Notes: generated by a model not told the origin, from the sequence alone. DNA of 64,000 nt from Lepus europaeus (GCF_033115175.1 NC_084838.1:45115468-45179467); one strand, 5' to 3'; counted from the stretch's first letter, positions 1 to 10,701 are shown. A program made the numbers and translations.

Positions 1-239
1 CAAGAAAAGTACAAGTGTATTCACTAACTCCTCTTTTGACTTAGTATTGTTCCTCTTATATTTGATAGAATATACCAAAAACTACATGTGAAGCTCTGAC
101 TGTTTCATAACCAGTAGTGTATTTTTCAATTTTGGTAAATTTTGGACTGTATGTATGTGTGTATAACATTAAATCACAACTAAAACCATGTGATACATGC
201 TAGAAAAAAATGTATAAAATTAAATTTCATTCCTATTTT
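1..239. other. unassigned AT-rich DNA
   Basis: No gene, RNA or repeat recognised. Low-GC sequence leading up to the first CSINE. Confidence 0.5.
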
Positions 240-249
240 GAAAATTGTT

Positions 250-603
250 GGCTGGCGCTGTGGCTCACTAGGCTAATCCTCTGCCTGCCACACAGGCACC
301 CCAGGTTCTAGTCCCGGTTGGGGTGCCGGATCCTGTCCCGGTTGCTCCTCTTCCAGTCCAGCTCTCTGCTGTGGCCCAGGAAGGCAGTGGAGGATGCCCA
401 AGTGCTTGGGCCCTGCACCAGCATGGGAGACGAGGAGGAAGCGCTTGGATCCTGGCTTCGGATCGGCGCAGGGCACCGGTGGTAGCGGCCATTTCGGAAG
501 TGAACCAATGGAAAGAAGACCTTTCTCTCTGTCTCTCTCTCTCACTGTCTAACTCTGCATGGAACGAACGAACGAACGAACGAAAGAAAGAAAGAAAGAA
601 AGG
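250..603 (+). repeat. CSINE (rabbit C repeat), full length
   Basis: A tRNA-derived SINE with a tRNA-like head containing a pol III B-box-like GGTTCTAGTCC near 303, the conserved body (CTCTGCTGTGGCCC, GTGCTTGGGCCCTGCACC), a pyrimidine tract (CTCTCTGTCTCTCTCTCTC) and a simple-repeat tail. The short duplication AAATTGTT at 242-249 and 604-611 marks the insertion site. The A tail has become (GAAC)n followed by (GAAA)n at about 559-603. The sequence is non-coding and any open frame across it is incidental. Confidence 0.93.
559..603 (+). repeat. GAAC/GAAA tetranucleotide microsatellite
   Basis: Five GAAC units run directly into five GAAA units. They occupy the position of the SINE A tail and probably arose by mutation and slippage of that tail. 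Confidence 0.9.
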
Positions 604-611
604 AAATTGTT

Positions 612-1429
612 AATTTCAACATATACCTTTCATATCGATATATTTAGACAAAAGACTTTTCCTTTCCTTGAGCTTCAAACTCAGGTCATTCATAAGTATG
701 GTATCTATTAGAAAACATAAATCACAATAACATTTTTTGCCTTTGATTATTAAATATTTGACACAAATTCCTTTGGTTTCAAGAAAACTTTTGATCAGAA
801 GTAATAGTATAGTAAATATTTTTTTAAGGTAAACTCTTCCACATTGAACCAGAGTGAAATGGCAAACAATAAAAGATTATTAAATTAACTGTCTTCTATT
901 TATTCTGTAAGTTCCATAAACTGTTAATGATTCATGACATCTGTCATACAGAATGCACAATTTCAAAAGAGTACCCATGACAATGTAATAAGTTGTGTCA
1001 GAAACCAAGCACAAATATTTTAATATGTATAATTCATTGGATTGAATCAAAAAGGGAAACAACAGTCCCTTGCTTTAGCATTCTAATAGCTATTTGTGTT
1101 TCTGACCTAATATAGCTGGAGCACCATCTGTCAAGACAGAATGTAATTCTGTCATATCTAGCTCAAATTCTTAACAAAAGTAAAAGACTAACAGAGAATT
1201 CCACCACAAATCCAATTTTTTAGGCTGCAAAGTGATGACAATTCTTGAAGAAAGAAAATTCTTTGGATGTCAGATTTCCTGAGTCAATTGCATAGTGTCT
1301 ATTACATTACCCAACTGATGCAAACCTAAAGAAAGTACTTGTACTTCTTCAACTTATAATCTCACAGAGAAATGCCCAGCACTCTTATATTCAGTCTCTG
1401 TTTTAATTTTCTATTTGTAGTAATTAGCT
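612..1429. other. unassigned AT-rich DNA
   Basis: About 800 bases with no recognised gene or repeat on either strand, and no long open frame with protein-like character. Confidence 0.45.
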
Positions 1430-1443
1430 TTGAGTCTATTCTT

Positions 1444-1788
1444 TTTTTTTTTTTTATTTTTGACAGGCAGAGTGGACAGTGAGAGAGAGAGACAGAGAGA
1501 AAGGTCTTCCTTTGCCGTTGGTTCACCCTCTAATGGCCGCCGCGGTAGCGCGCTGCGGCCGGCGCACCGCGCTGTTCCGATGGCAGGAGCCAGGTGCTTA
1601 TCCTGGTCTCCCATGGGGTGCAGAGCCCAAACACTTGGGCCATCCTCCACTGTACTCCCTGGCCACAGCAGAGAGCTGGCGTGGAAGAGGGGCAACCGGG
1701 ACAGGATCGGTGCCCCGACCGGGACTAGAACCCGGTGTGCCGGCGCCGCAAGGCGGAGGATTAGCCTGTTGAGCCACGGCGCCGGCCA
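1444..1788 (-). repeat. CSINE, young full-length copy
   Basis: Reverse-oriented CSINE: the T tract at 1442-1456 is the complement of the A tail and the CpG-rich GGCGCCGGCC head lies at 1779-1788. A perfect 14-base target duplication, TTGAGTCTATTCTT, flanks it at 1430-1443 and 1789-1802. Many CpGs survive (GCCGCCGCGGTAGCGCGC), which suggests a young copy. Confidence 0.96.
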
Positions 1789-1984
1789 TTGAGTCTATTC
1801 TTGATCCTGCACCAGAGTATACATTTCTTTTAAGCTTTAACATTTACTCATATTTTGGCAGTAAAAATTCATTTAGATTATAAATAAATAATAATTATGT
1901 AACTTTAATAGACAAGATTTGCAATGGCATTGCTGTAATTCATGTTGTCTGCACAAATACTATAGAGTCATTTAAGATTTTAGT

Positions 1985-2290
1985 TTTAAAAGATTTATTT
2001 ATTTGAAAGGGAGAGAGAGAGAGAGAGAGAGATAATATTCACTCCTCAAATGGCCACACCAGACACCAGCCAGATATGAGCCAAGCCAAAGCCAAGAATC
2101 ATAAATTCCATCCAGGCCTCCCACATTGATGACAGGGGATCAGGTACTTGGACCCTCATTTGGTGGCTTCCCAGGTGCATTAGGAGGGACACATTGGAAG
2201 CAGATTTGAAATAGAGTACCTAGGACTTGAACCAGCACTCTGATACAGGATGCTGGTGTTGCAAGTAGAGGCTTAACCCATTGCAAACCA
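1985..2290 (-). repeat. CSINE, old diverged copy
   Basis: It begins with AAAGATTTATTTATTTGAAAG and a (GA)n run, the usual complement of the CSINE 3' end, and finishes at the eroded head near AACCCATTGCAAACCAA. Most CpGs are lost and no clear target duplication remains. Confidence 0.85.
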
Positions 2291-3029
2291 AGTTGGTCTT
2301 ATATATAAAGTCTTTCTTTACATTAATACATTGGTGCACAGAGAAAAAAAATGAATTCAAAAAATCAACTATTGACTCTGAGAATAGTGAGGATGTGATT
2401 ATGTATATTATCAGAAATTATGCATATACCCAACACACATACTGCATTTTAATATTTACCTTTCACAATAAAACATCTAGGATTATAATTAATGAACACT
2501 TTTAAATAACTTTATTTTGTGAATTTAAAATAAAAATAACTGAAAGTTAATAGTGTTAAAGGTTTAGCTCTTCTTTTGTATTCATACATAGCAAGTGTTC
2601 TGTAATCACATTATTATATAGTGGTTTACATACTGGACAGTGTGGTAATACATGTTAACAGATACATCTATAACACAAACTACCACCAAATAATATTATA
2701 CTACTTCATATAAAACCTTAAAAATTGTTCCTCCATCTCCTCCATTTTCAAGGTATTCCTTTTATTTATCTATTCCGTATATTTTATAAATCCATAATAA
2801 ACTTTTATCCTTTTGTTTCATACATTATATTTTCCTTTAAGGAGCTCTTACAATGAGAGAAATATCTTTTATATTTACCAGCATATTGGTCAATTCTGGT
2901 CCTCTTTATTCTTTTCTATAGATCAAAATTTTATTCTGATGTCATGTTCCTTTGTGTAATAACATCCTATAGCAATTCTTGTTCTCTGTAATCTTCTGAT
3001 GAATTCTTATTTTCTCTCACTTATAAAAG
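2291..3029. other. unassigned AT-rich DNA
   Basis: No confident repeat or gene. It may hold further decayed upstream provirus sequence, but I cannot align it. Confidence 0.4.
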
Positions 3030-4774
3030 TTCAGTTTTCTGTGGGGCCCAGAACAGAGCAAAGCTTTGCAATAGGTATAGTCTGTTGTGCAAACTGTTCT
3101 GTCACTTGGGCCATTTTATCTAGCATGTCCAATTGTCTTCGAATTGTTGATGATAGGAATGCTGTTTGAAGCCCATGGTAAGCCTGTATAGACCCACCAC
3201 AGTACAGACACTTAAGATTTTGCACAGAACTCTGCCATCCTCCAGAGATAGCTATTACCTTTTGAGAAATTGGGCTTTTGTAGAAACTGAGTACTGAAAC
3301 ATGGACTATTAAACTAATATATAATCTGAGCTGCCTATCATGAACTAAGTATTATTTGAATACCAACAAATCATAAGTTGGACACGCATACACAGCAACC
3401 CCCTATCATCAAATTGAAATTCTGTGAATTTGATTGGGCCAAGTAGACTATGAAGAGTAAGATACATGAAGAAGCACAAATGCTACATTGCCTTCTCTCT
3501 CTCTGAGTCTACACTTTTAACTTTGTAAGTTGCTCCCAGTGGTCAGCTGAAAAAAAGAGAATAAGGCCTTTTATTCAGATGCTTCTGCATGATGTACAAT
3601 TATCACCTGAAAGTAGACAGTTGCAACACAACAGCCTCCCTCTGGAAAATTCATGAAGCACAGCAGTGAAGAGAAATCCTCCCAGTGGACCAAACCTCAA
3701 GCAGTGTACCTGGCTGTCCACTTCACTTGATAGACAAATGGCCAAATGTGCAATCATGTGTCATTTCAGGAGCTAGGTTCAATGGTTTGATTAGATTGTC
3801 AGGAACTTGAAAGAAACATGATTGGAAAACTGGTTCCAAGGAAAAGGGGGGAAGAGCTATGTGTATAAACATCAATGTCCAGGTAAAAATTATAAGCTAC
3901 TTCTATCTCAAGTGAACTCAGTAGACGAATATTTTGATAATCAACTGAATTAGATGACATATTCTGTGGATATCAGTCAGCCTCTTTCCCCAGACACCTC
4001 TGACATTCATGGGCTCATGGACAAAATGAACATAGTGGTAGAGATGGAGATTAAACATGGTTTTCCACTCACAGAGTCTGATCTATCTATGGACACTGCT
4101 AAGTCGTCCAGCAGCAGAGACCAACACTAAGGCTTTGTCAGAATGATTAGGCAGCTACCTCGTAGCAGGTCAATTATATTAGACAGTTTTCATATTCTTA
4201 CTGGAATATGCACATACTATGATCTAATTTGTTTTCCCTGCATGAAATGATTCTGTCAAACCTACCATCCGTGATCATATAGAATGCCTTATTCATCACC
4301 ATGATATTCACCACAGCATTGTTTCTGAACAAGGCATGCACATGGTAGCAAAAGAAGTGTGGCAGTTGATCCATATTCATGAAATTGACTGCCCTTATCA
4401 TGTTTCCCACCATATTGAATAGCTGCCATGAGAGAATGATGAAATAGCCTTTTGAAGACTCATAGAGCCATTTAGGTGGTAGTGCCTTGCAGGTTTGGGG
4501 TAAGAGTCTCCAGGAAGCCAAATCTGCTGTGAATCAGTATCCAATTCCTAATTGAGCTTGTCCTATATCTAGGATTCATGAGTCTACAGAAATGAGAAAT
4601 GGAATGGCACCACTCACCATCACCCTTGGTGTCTCACTGACAAAAAATTTGTTTCTTGCCTGACAGTCCTATGTTTTGCTGGCCTAGATCCTTAGTTCCA
4701 AAGGGACAAACACTTCCACCATGAAAAATAATAATTATTCTATTGTATGTTAAGACTTCCAACAAACTACTTTG

Positions 4775-5138
4775 TTTTTTATTTTATATTTTTTTAAAGA
4801 TTTATTTTATTTGAAAGGTAGAGTTACACAAAGAGAGAAGGAGAGGCAGAGAGAGAGAGAGAGGGAAGAGAGAGAGAGGTCTTCCAATCCAATGGCTCAC
4901 TCCCCAATTGGACGCAATGGCCAGAGCAGCGCTGATCCAAAGCCAGGAGCCAGGAGCTTCTTCTGGGTCTCTCACACGGGTGCAGAGGTCCAAGGACCTA
5001 GACCATCTTCCACTGCTTTCCCAGGCCATAGCAGAGAGCTGGATTGGAAGTGGAGCAGTCCGGACTCAAACCAGCACCCACATGGGATGCTGGCACTGTA
5101 TGTAGCGGCTTTACCTGCTATGCCACAGTGCTGTCCCC
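4775..5138 (-). repeat. CSINE inserted in the ERVL relic
   Basis: Reverse-oriented CSINE with the A-tail complement at about 4775-4800 and the head near 5110-5138. A perfect 16-base target duplication, CCAACAAACTACTTTG, lies at 4759-4774 and 5139-5154. Provirus sequence resumes directly after it. Confidence 0.95.
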
Positions 5139-5462
5139 CCAACAAACTACTTTGAATACTTCATACCTCTGAGTCAACAAGCAAAGACTTACTCTGTTAG
5201 CTGAGGTAACTGATCAAGAACCAAAGGATAATTAGTCTGCTACAACACAATGGAGTCAAGGAAGAGCAGGTTTGGAATACAGGAGATCCCTTAAGGATTC
5301 CTCTCATTATTACTATGAGCTATGACTAAAGTCAATGGAGGACTACGACTTAATTCAGTCAGGACTATTAACCACCCAGTCCTTCCACAGATGAAGGCTT
5401 GGATAACTGCACCAGGGTGAAAACCACAACTAGTAAAGGTGCCTGCACAAGACAAAGGGAAT

Positions 5463-5701
5463 TGGGGCTGGCACTATGGCGTAGTGGGTAAAGCCGCTGC
5501 CATATGGGCGCTGATTCAAGTCCTGGCTACTCCACTTCCCATCCAGCTCTCTGCAATGACCAGGGAAAGCAGTAAAAGATGGCCCAAGTCCTTGGGCCCC
5601 TGTACCCACGTGGGAGACCTGGGAGAAGCTCTTGGCTCCTGACTTCGGATTGGCCCAGCTCCAGCCATTGTGGCTATCTGGGGAGTAAACCAGTGGATGA
5701 A

Positions 5702-5741
<40 letters not shown>

Positions 5742-5765
5742 CTGCCTTTCAAATAATAATAATAA
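5463..5765 (+). repeat. CSINE inserted in the ERVL relic
   Basis: The head GGGGCTGGCACTATGGCGTAG is followed by a typical body, a (CT)n run at 5706-5737 and a tail of AATAATAATAAAAAAG. It splits the 3' part of the provirus. The target duplication is too eroded to call. Confidence 0.92.
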
Positions 5766-6200
5766 AAAAGAAAGGATAGAGGGAATACACATGAGTAATG
5801 GAAGAAGGTAGTTATAAATATCACCTATGACCAGGTGTCTAACCATAGAAAAATAAGAATCTAATCATCAAAAATGCTCCTCCTTATTTTGTTATAATTT
5901 TATATAGTATCATATATGATCTAATATTTTCATATATTAACTTTATATAATATTTAATTATTGTTAATTTACATAAGGTATTTAAGTTACATGTTATCAA
6001 GTAGAATAGAAGAGTAAACATCACTCAGATACTCAGTCTCCTCTTTTGGGGATGAGATTGATTTATTTTCCTTATAGTCAGATTATATTCAGGTTATATC
6101 ATGTAAGATGGAGCTATGGCTTTGTTAGTGTCTTATTTGGTGATGATTAAATGTGGCTAAAGAAGATGTATATGGGTGACAGGTTGACAAGGGGAGGAAT

Positions 6201-6685
6201 TGTTGTGGTTAATTTTATGTGTCAATTGATTAGATCATGGAGTATGTATTCAGATGTTTGATAGAACATTATTCTGGGCGTGTCTGAAGTTGCTCCTGGA
6301 TAAGATTAAAATTTCAATTGGTAGAATGAGGAAAGCAGGCTGTCTTCCTCAAACTGGTCAGGCCTCAGGCAATCCTTAGGAGGCCTGGAATAAACAAAAG
6401 AAAAAAAATTTCACTGTCTTGGCCAGATGTTCTTGAGCTGGAACATTACCTAACAGTCTCTAGATGGAAAATGGATCTTCTATTGCCTTTTGTCACAAAC
6501 AGCAACTTCCACTGTCAGTTTTACTGGTTCTCAAGCCTTAGATGGAAAATCATGGGACCCCTTCATCTCTATACTCATGTGGCAGTTCCTTATAGCAAAA
6601 CTCTATCTTCCATTACAAATGCTTTTTTGAATACTCTAATACTGATTTTAGTATAAAGAGTGATTCTAGAGGAGCAGAATTTTAA
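6201..6685 (+). mobile_element. MLT2-type LTR, 3' LTR of the ERVL relic
   Basis: It begins TGTTGTGGTTAATTTTATGT, the characteristic MLT2 start, directly after the provirus 3' end, and continues through the conserved ACATTATTCTGGGCGTGTCTG block. It ends near 6685 in sequence resembling the MLT2 terminus (TTCTAGAGGAGCAGAA). This position is expected of the 3' LTR. Confidence 0.85.
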
Positions 6686-6692
6686 GGATGAA

Positions 6693-6930
6693 TTTTTAAA
6701 GCATTTATTTTATTTGAAGTGCAAAATTCACAGAGAGGGAGAAAGAGGGAGATCTTCTATCCAATGCTTCACTTTCTAAATGGCTGCAATGGCCAAGGCT
6801 GGGACCTGGCTGAACACAGGAGCCATAAATTCCATCCAAGTTTCTCACATGTGTGGTCAAATATTTAAGTCATCCCTTCTACTGATTTTCCAGCTGCATT
6901 AGCAGGGAGCTAGATTGGAAGAGGAACAGT
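6693..6930 (-). repeat. CSINE, left part, split by an LTR
   Basis: An old reverse-oriented CSINE that begins AAAGCATTTATTTTATTTGAAG and runs to AGAGGAACAG. The missing head reappears at about 7405-7445 (GATTAACCTATTGCAACACAA), so the LTR between was inserted into this SINE. Confidence 0.8.
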
Positions 6931-7404
6931 TGTGTTGTGGGCTAGGTTGGGCCAAAATTTATATCCAGGCTCTTGCCTTTTACTTAGAGGAAAATTCCAA
7001 ATACAGGCACAAACACAATATGCAGCATGAAAAGTTTACTTAGAAAGAGAATAGTACACAGGCACATGAGTGCTTCATTTAGGGACAGTGGACCAGGAAA
7101 GGCAAAAGGGGGAACTTCATACCCTGCTCTGTTCACCCTGTGTCCATGAGATGAGGACACAGAAAGAGAGTCCCCTCCCCTTCACTAGGCTTTCTATTAG
7201 CTTTGAAAAGGGGAGTGGTTACATAGTACTGCCCACAGGTCCCAGGTAAGGAGAGATACATGTTGGGGAGGGGTCATCTGATTGATGATAAGATTACATA
7301 GGTGTGTGTTAGGTGTGGCCTCCAGTTCATGAACCTGATCTGTCTTCCTGATTTTTCCCAGCTGGACTTCTATTGTTTCCCTGATATGGGAATCTGGCTT
7401 CACC
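6931..7404 (-). mobile_element. solo LTR, family C copy 1
   Basis: An LTR-like block that interrupts a CSINE. The part at about 6955-7010 (GGCTCTTGCCTTTTACTTAGAGG) is clearly homologous to 39550-39600, which places both in one LTR family in the same orientation. I cannot name the family. Orientation is inferred from the shared U5-like left end. Confidence 0.65.
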
Positions 7405-7445
7405 TGTGGTAGATTAACCTATTGCAACACAATATTGGTCTCCAA
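7405..7445 (-). repeat. CSINE head, remainder of the split copy
   Basis: Complement of the CSINE 5' head, continuing the copy at 6693-6930 on the far side of LTR C. Confidence 0.65.
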
Positions 7446-7651
7446 AGGATGAATTTTATGAATTAGTCCTACAGTTTCTAAAATGGCACTGTAATCTTAA
7501 CTGAAGATACTAATGACTGTTTTCCAGCCATGAAGAGAGAACTGATATTTCATAGTGTGATCTAGAAATAGATATCTGTAAAGTTTCCCACTGAATATTC
7601 CTATGCAGTCTGCAGCCACTTATAAGATTAAAGGAATTGGATGACTGCATG

Positions 7652-7966
7652 TACGAGGGTACTTTTAAAAGATTGTGGGAAATTGAATTAAAAGATAAAG
7701 TAGGGGCAGGCATTGTGGCACAGCTGGTTAAGTAGCCACTTGGGATGCCCACATCCCACATCAGAATGCCAGTTTGAGTTCCAGCTACTTGACTTCTAAT
7801 CCTGCTTCCTGCCAATGCACATGGGAAGACATTTGATGATGGCCTTTGTAATTGGGTCCCTGCCTTGAGGTGACAGACCTAGATGGAGTTCTAGGTTCCA
7901 GGCTCCTGGCTTCAGCTGGGCTCAGTCTTGCTGTTGCAGACATCTGGATAGTGACCAGTAGATGTA

Positions 7967-8016
<50 letters not shown>

Positions 8017-8206
8017 AAGTAAAAAAAAGTAATCTTAAAATGATAAGTTAATTTTGATACAATGCATTTTAAAATCCAGGCATAGATTTTGCTTAAAATA
8101 CATTTTCCATGAGCTTTTGAAGACCCCCTTGCCTGTGTGCATTTCAATTTAAAAATACATAACTTTCAATTTCATTTTTTACAACCTTTTTGAAGTACCC
8201 TTGTAT
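7652..8206. mobile_element. mariner-like non-autonomous DNA element carrying a CSINE
   Basis: The ends are inverted copies. The left end starts TACGAGGGTACTTTTAAAAG at 7652, and the complement of the right end reads TACAAGGGTACTTCAAAAAG back from 8205, each next to TA. The inner sequence (GATAAGTTAATTTTGATAC) resembles widespread mammalian mariner MITEs. A second right-end-like block lies at about 8097-8130 (complement GGGTCTTCAAAAGCTCATGG). A CSINE sits inside the left half. There is no transposase. Confidence 0.75.
7703..8034 (+). repeat. CSINE inserted in the mariner-like element
   Basis: It starts GGGGCAGGCATTGTGGCACAG and contains a long (CT)n run at about 7972-8011. An imperfect target duplication, TTAAAAGATAAAGT at 7688-7701 versus TTAAAATGATAAGT at 8035-8048, falls within the mariner consensus. 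This shows the SINE is the younger of the two. Confidence 0.88.
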
Positions 8207-8419
8207 AATACTTTCGAACTTCTGAAAACTAATGAATATAATGATGTTTACTGGTGGCTCCAAATGTCAACAGAAAAATTGGAAAGAAAAAAATCCACAC
8301 ATCTATTCAGATTGCAATCTTAAGTGTCACAAAAATGATTCTAAGAGCTTTTATGATGGCCTGAAGAAGACCCTCATTTCCTATAGTTTCAGGGCTAAGA
8401 TTGCTGAAAATCAAACATA

Positions 8420-8960
8420 GGCTCTCATTGTATACTGAATGAGATGACACACTCTGTGGATACCCGACAGTCTCCTTCCCCAGTCACCTCTGACATTGTC
8501 TAATGGGCTCATGAACATAATGGCCATGGTGGTAGAGATGGAGATTATACAAGGATTTCCATTCATGGAATCCAATCCATCTATGACCACTGCTAAATCT
8601 CCCAGCAGCACAGAGCACTGAATTACCATGAAAATTTAGCTTCCGGTTTTTACAGGGTGTCTACTGTCAAAATGAAAGCATGGATTGGGAAACAATGGGA
8701 TCATGTAAATTGGAATGGGGACATGTGTGAAAAGCCTAATGAAACTGGGGACTTTTATACTCTACATTCTGGTAAGTTTTCTTTGCCAATTTAAGGCATG
8801 CCAACTCCTGCTAATAGCAGCCTTTTCTTTTTCAGGGCTAGTATTTTTCTATCCTACTTGTATCACACTCCCCTACTAACAGTAGCTTTTTCAATGCCTT
8901 ATTCATTGATAGCACCTTCTTCAATGACATATTAAAGAGATATCCTTTATGTTATCTAAT
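8420..8960 (+). mobile_element. second ERVL fragment, rearranged
   Basis: 8430-8615 is homologous to 3950-4130 of the same window (ERVL RNase H-integrase linker, shared blocks GGTAGAGATGGAGATTA and CACTGCTAA). It is followed at about 8665-8780 by a block resembling an upstream gag-pol part of ERVL (GAAAGCATGGATTGGGAA). The block order differs from a normal provirus, so this is either a rearranged relic or two pieces. No open frame survives. Confidence 0.6.
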
Positions 8961-9407
8961 GACATTTTCTGAAAACACTCTGCACACACATCTGGAGGGA
9001 TTTCTCTTGATTGTAAGTTTTCTTCTCTGAGGCAGTTCCCATGCAAGAAAATGCTTATTCTCTTCAGGAATCCCCACACCACACTCTTTGTTTCTAGTTC
9101 TATAGCTAGACTCACATCCCTATAAGCCTTGTAAAGTTAAGGTACAAAATATGAGCCATGAGAAGGTGCACTACATTCCACAACTACTTGAGTTTTCCAA
9201 TATATACTAGCAGAAACTTGGAGTCATGTGTGGGACTGGCTATTAAAAGTATGGGGAAAAGTGTAATTAGGATAAGTTAATCAATATAGGCTCTCTAAGC
9301 AGAAATTCAACATTCAACTTTACAGATCAAGAAGAAGGAAGGAAGTGCCATGGAATTTCGCTAGTTGACTGAAATACAGACCAAAAGATAGCCCACAATC
9401 AGAAAAC
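8961..9407. other. unassigned DNA
   Basis: No recognised feature. It may be further decayed provirus. Confidence 0.35.
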
Positions 9408-9688
9408 TGTAAATGCTGAAAGGTCACCACATAACACACCAAATACCAGAGTAAGGGAAAAGGTTTATTGTCTGATGGGGAAACCCAACAGGTTGCCTCC
9501 CCATGCACGAAAGAACAGCAGCCTGTACCACGAGAACAGGTCTTATATAGCTCTGCAGAAGTAAGGAAGTGGGAGCAGCAAATCTCGTTAGGGTGGGGGT
9601 GGAGCTGACACTTGGGATTAGGCCATTCAGTCACCTGATTTCTAGTAAACCAGGATGGGTTTAGAAAGATGGTACTATTTTACTAACA
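9408..9688 (-). mobile_element. solo LTR, family D copy 1
   Basis: It begins TGTAA and ends in AACA. It shares several blocks with 10309-10701: CACACCAAATACCAGAGTAA, GGTTTATTG (complement of a poly(A) signal), GAACAGGTCTT and GGGTGGGGGTGGAGCTGACA. The poly(A) signal orientation puts it on the minus strand. The family was not named. Confidence 0.65.
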
Positions 9689-10308
9689 AATGCCATACCT
9701 ATCTTGATTTAATGTAGCAAAGATTGAGAGGGTTAGGGAGATAGGAAAGTTAGGGTGAGTTTGATAGTTAAGACCTACTCATACACATTGGTCAAAGATA
9801 CCTTTTGCTGCTTACTATAAAAATAAATCTGCTTTAAGAGCTCTGTGATCACCTATCTTTAGAGGCCAAAACCTACACTGGGAACCTCAGTCACTGATTT
9901 GAGAAACCTAATTGTAATGAGAATTGGATCCCAGGTTGACAGGGTACAAGTAGGAGCACACAAACACCAAAGATAAAGTAAGCATGGTTACCATAACAGA
10001 CTGTGGGTCACAGCAGGGATCAGAATAGGCTGATGTGCTCAAACACATGGCAATGACTACTTGATCATGGTGTTCCTAGAAGTGAAAAAGAAAATCTACT
10101 AAGTTCTTATTTAATCTGCATAAGCATAAAATTCTAGACATCCAAGATCTATTGTTCACAGAAGAATGAATGATATGAATTCTAGCCTGAATATGAAAGT
10201 CATCATTCTATTCTATTGGTACAAAAATTATGATTAACAAAAAGTCCTAGATCAATTCATCATTAAATATGTAAGAGTGGTTGTACTTTCTGAAGGAATA
10301 GGAGTAAC
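9689..10308. other. unassigned DNA between two family D LTRs
   Basis: About 620 bases between same-orientation LTRs. I see no retroviral primer-binding site or coding remnant, so I cannot say whether this is a deleted provirus interior or unrelated DNA. Confidence 0.35.
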
Positions 10309-10453
10309 TGTAAGGCTGTCATAAAGCACACCAAACACTGGAGTAAGGGAAAGGATTTATTGGGGGAAACCTGACAGACTGGAGGGAAGTGGCAAAGAAG
10401 GAAAAGATGGAGAAGAATATAAGGGAGAGAACGTGAGAGAGATATCAAGAGAC

Positions 10454-10503
<50 letters not shown>

Positions 10504-10701
10504 CCACGTATTCAGGAACAGGTCTTCTTAAACCTTTGCCAGGGGCTGGGTAAGGAAGTAAGACCAGAGAGTCCCATTAGGGTGGGGGTGGAGCTGACAC
10601 TGGTGGTTAAGCCATGGGGTCACCTGGCTTCCAGTCACGGCAGTGGAGGCTAGAGCCTACGATGGTGCTCCACAGATAAGCACTGCATCATTTTACTAAC
10701 A
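10309..10701 (-). mobile_element. solo LTR, family D copy 2
   Basis: Same family and orientation as 9408-9688, beginning TGTAAGGCTGTCATAAAG and ending TTTTACTAACA. It is longer because of a purine run, (GA)n at about 10450-10498, absent from the other copy. Confidence 0.68.
10448..10500 (+). repeat. GA-rich simple repeat inside LTR D copy 2
   Basis: AGAGACAGAGAGAGAGAAAG leads into about 30 bases of pure GA. Confidence 0.9.

Larger units (their letters stand above)
3030..6200 (+). mobile_element. ERVL-type endogenous retrovirus, pol 3' half, decayed
   Basis: On the + strand this tract follows the nucleotide sequence of mammalian class III ERVL proviruses in order: end of RT and start of RNase H (about 3030-3560), RNase H (about 3560-3970), the RNase H-integrase linker and integrase (about 3970-4520), and the post-integrase region down to the LTR (about 4520-6200). 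It is broken by many stops and indels, and no sense frame spans even one domain, so it is a fossil. CSINEs interrupt it at 4775-5138 and 5463-5765. The 5' half and 5' LTR are absent. Open frames on the opposite strand here (for example 3031-3225 and 4198-4521) are chance shadows. The family assignment is from remembered consensus text. Confidence 0.85.

Noticed and set aside
250-330. tRNA genes at SINE heads
   Set aside because: The heads keep pol III box-like motifs but not a foldable tRNA with an anticodon arm; they are SINE promoters.
323-613. Open frames of 60-150 codons over CSINEs (also at 1430-1792, 5430-5846, 11112-11516, 33866-34180, 54573-55073, 59831-60286 and others)
   Set aside because: They recur with the same peptides in every SINE copy because the SINE consensus happens to be open in several frames. 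No start context, codon bias or homology supports coding.
3031-3225. Minus-strand open frame of 64 codons with a CxxC-like start
   Set aside because: The opposite strand aligns to ERVL RT/RNase H, so this frame is an antisense shadow.
4198-4521. Minus-strand open frame of 107 codons
   Set aside because: Antisense to the ERVL integrase region.
7970-8012. CT repeats as a CRISPR-like or regulatory array
   Set aside because: These are the pyrimidine tracts of CSINEs that have expanded by slippage; no spacer structure.
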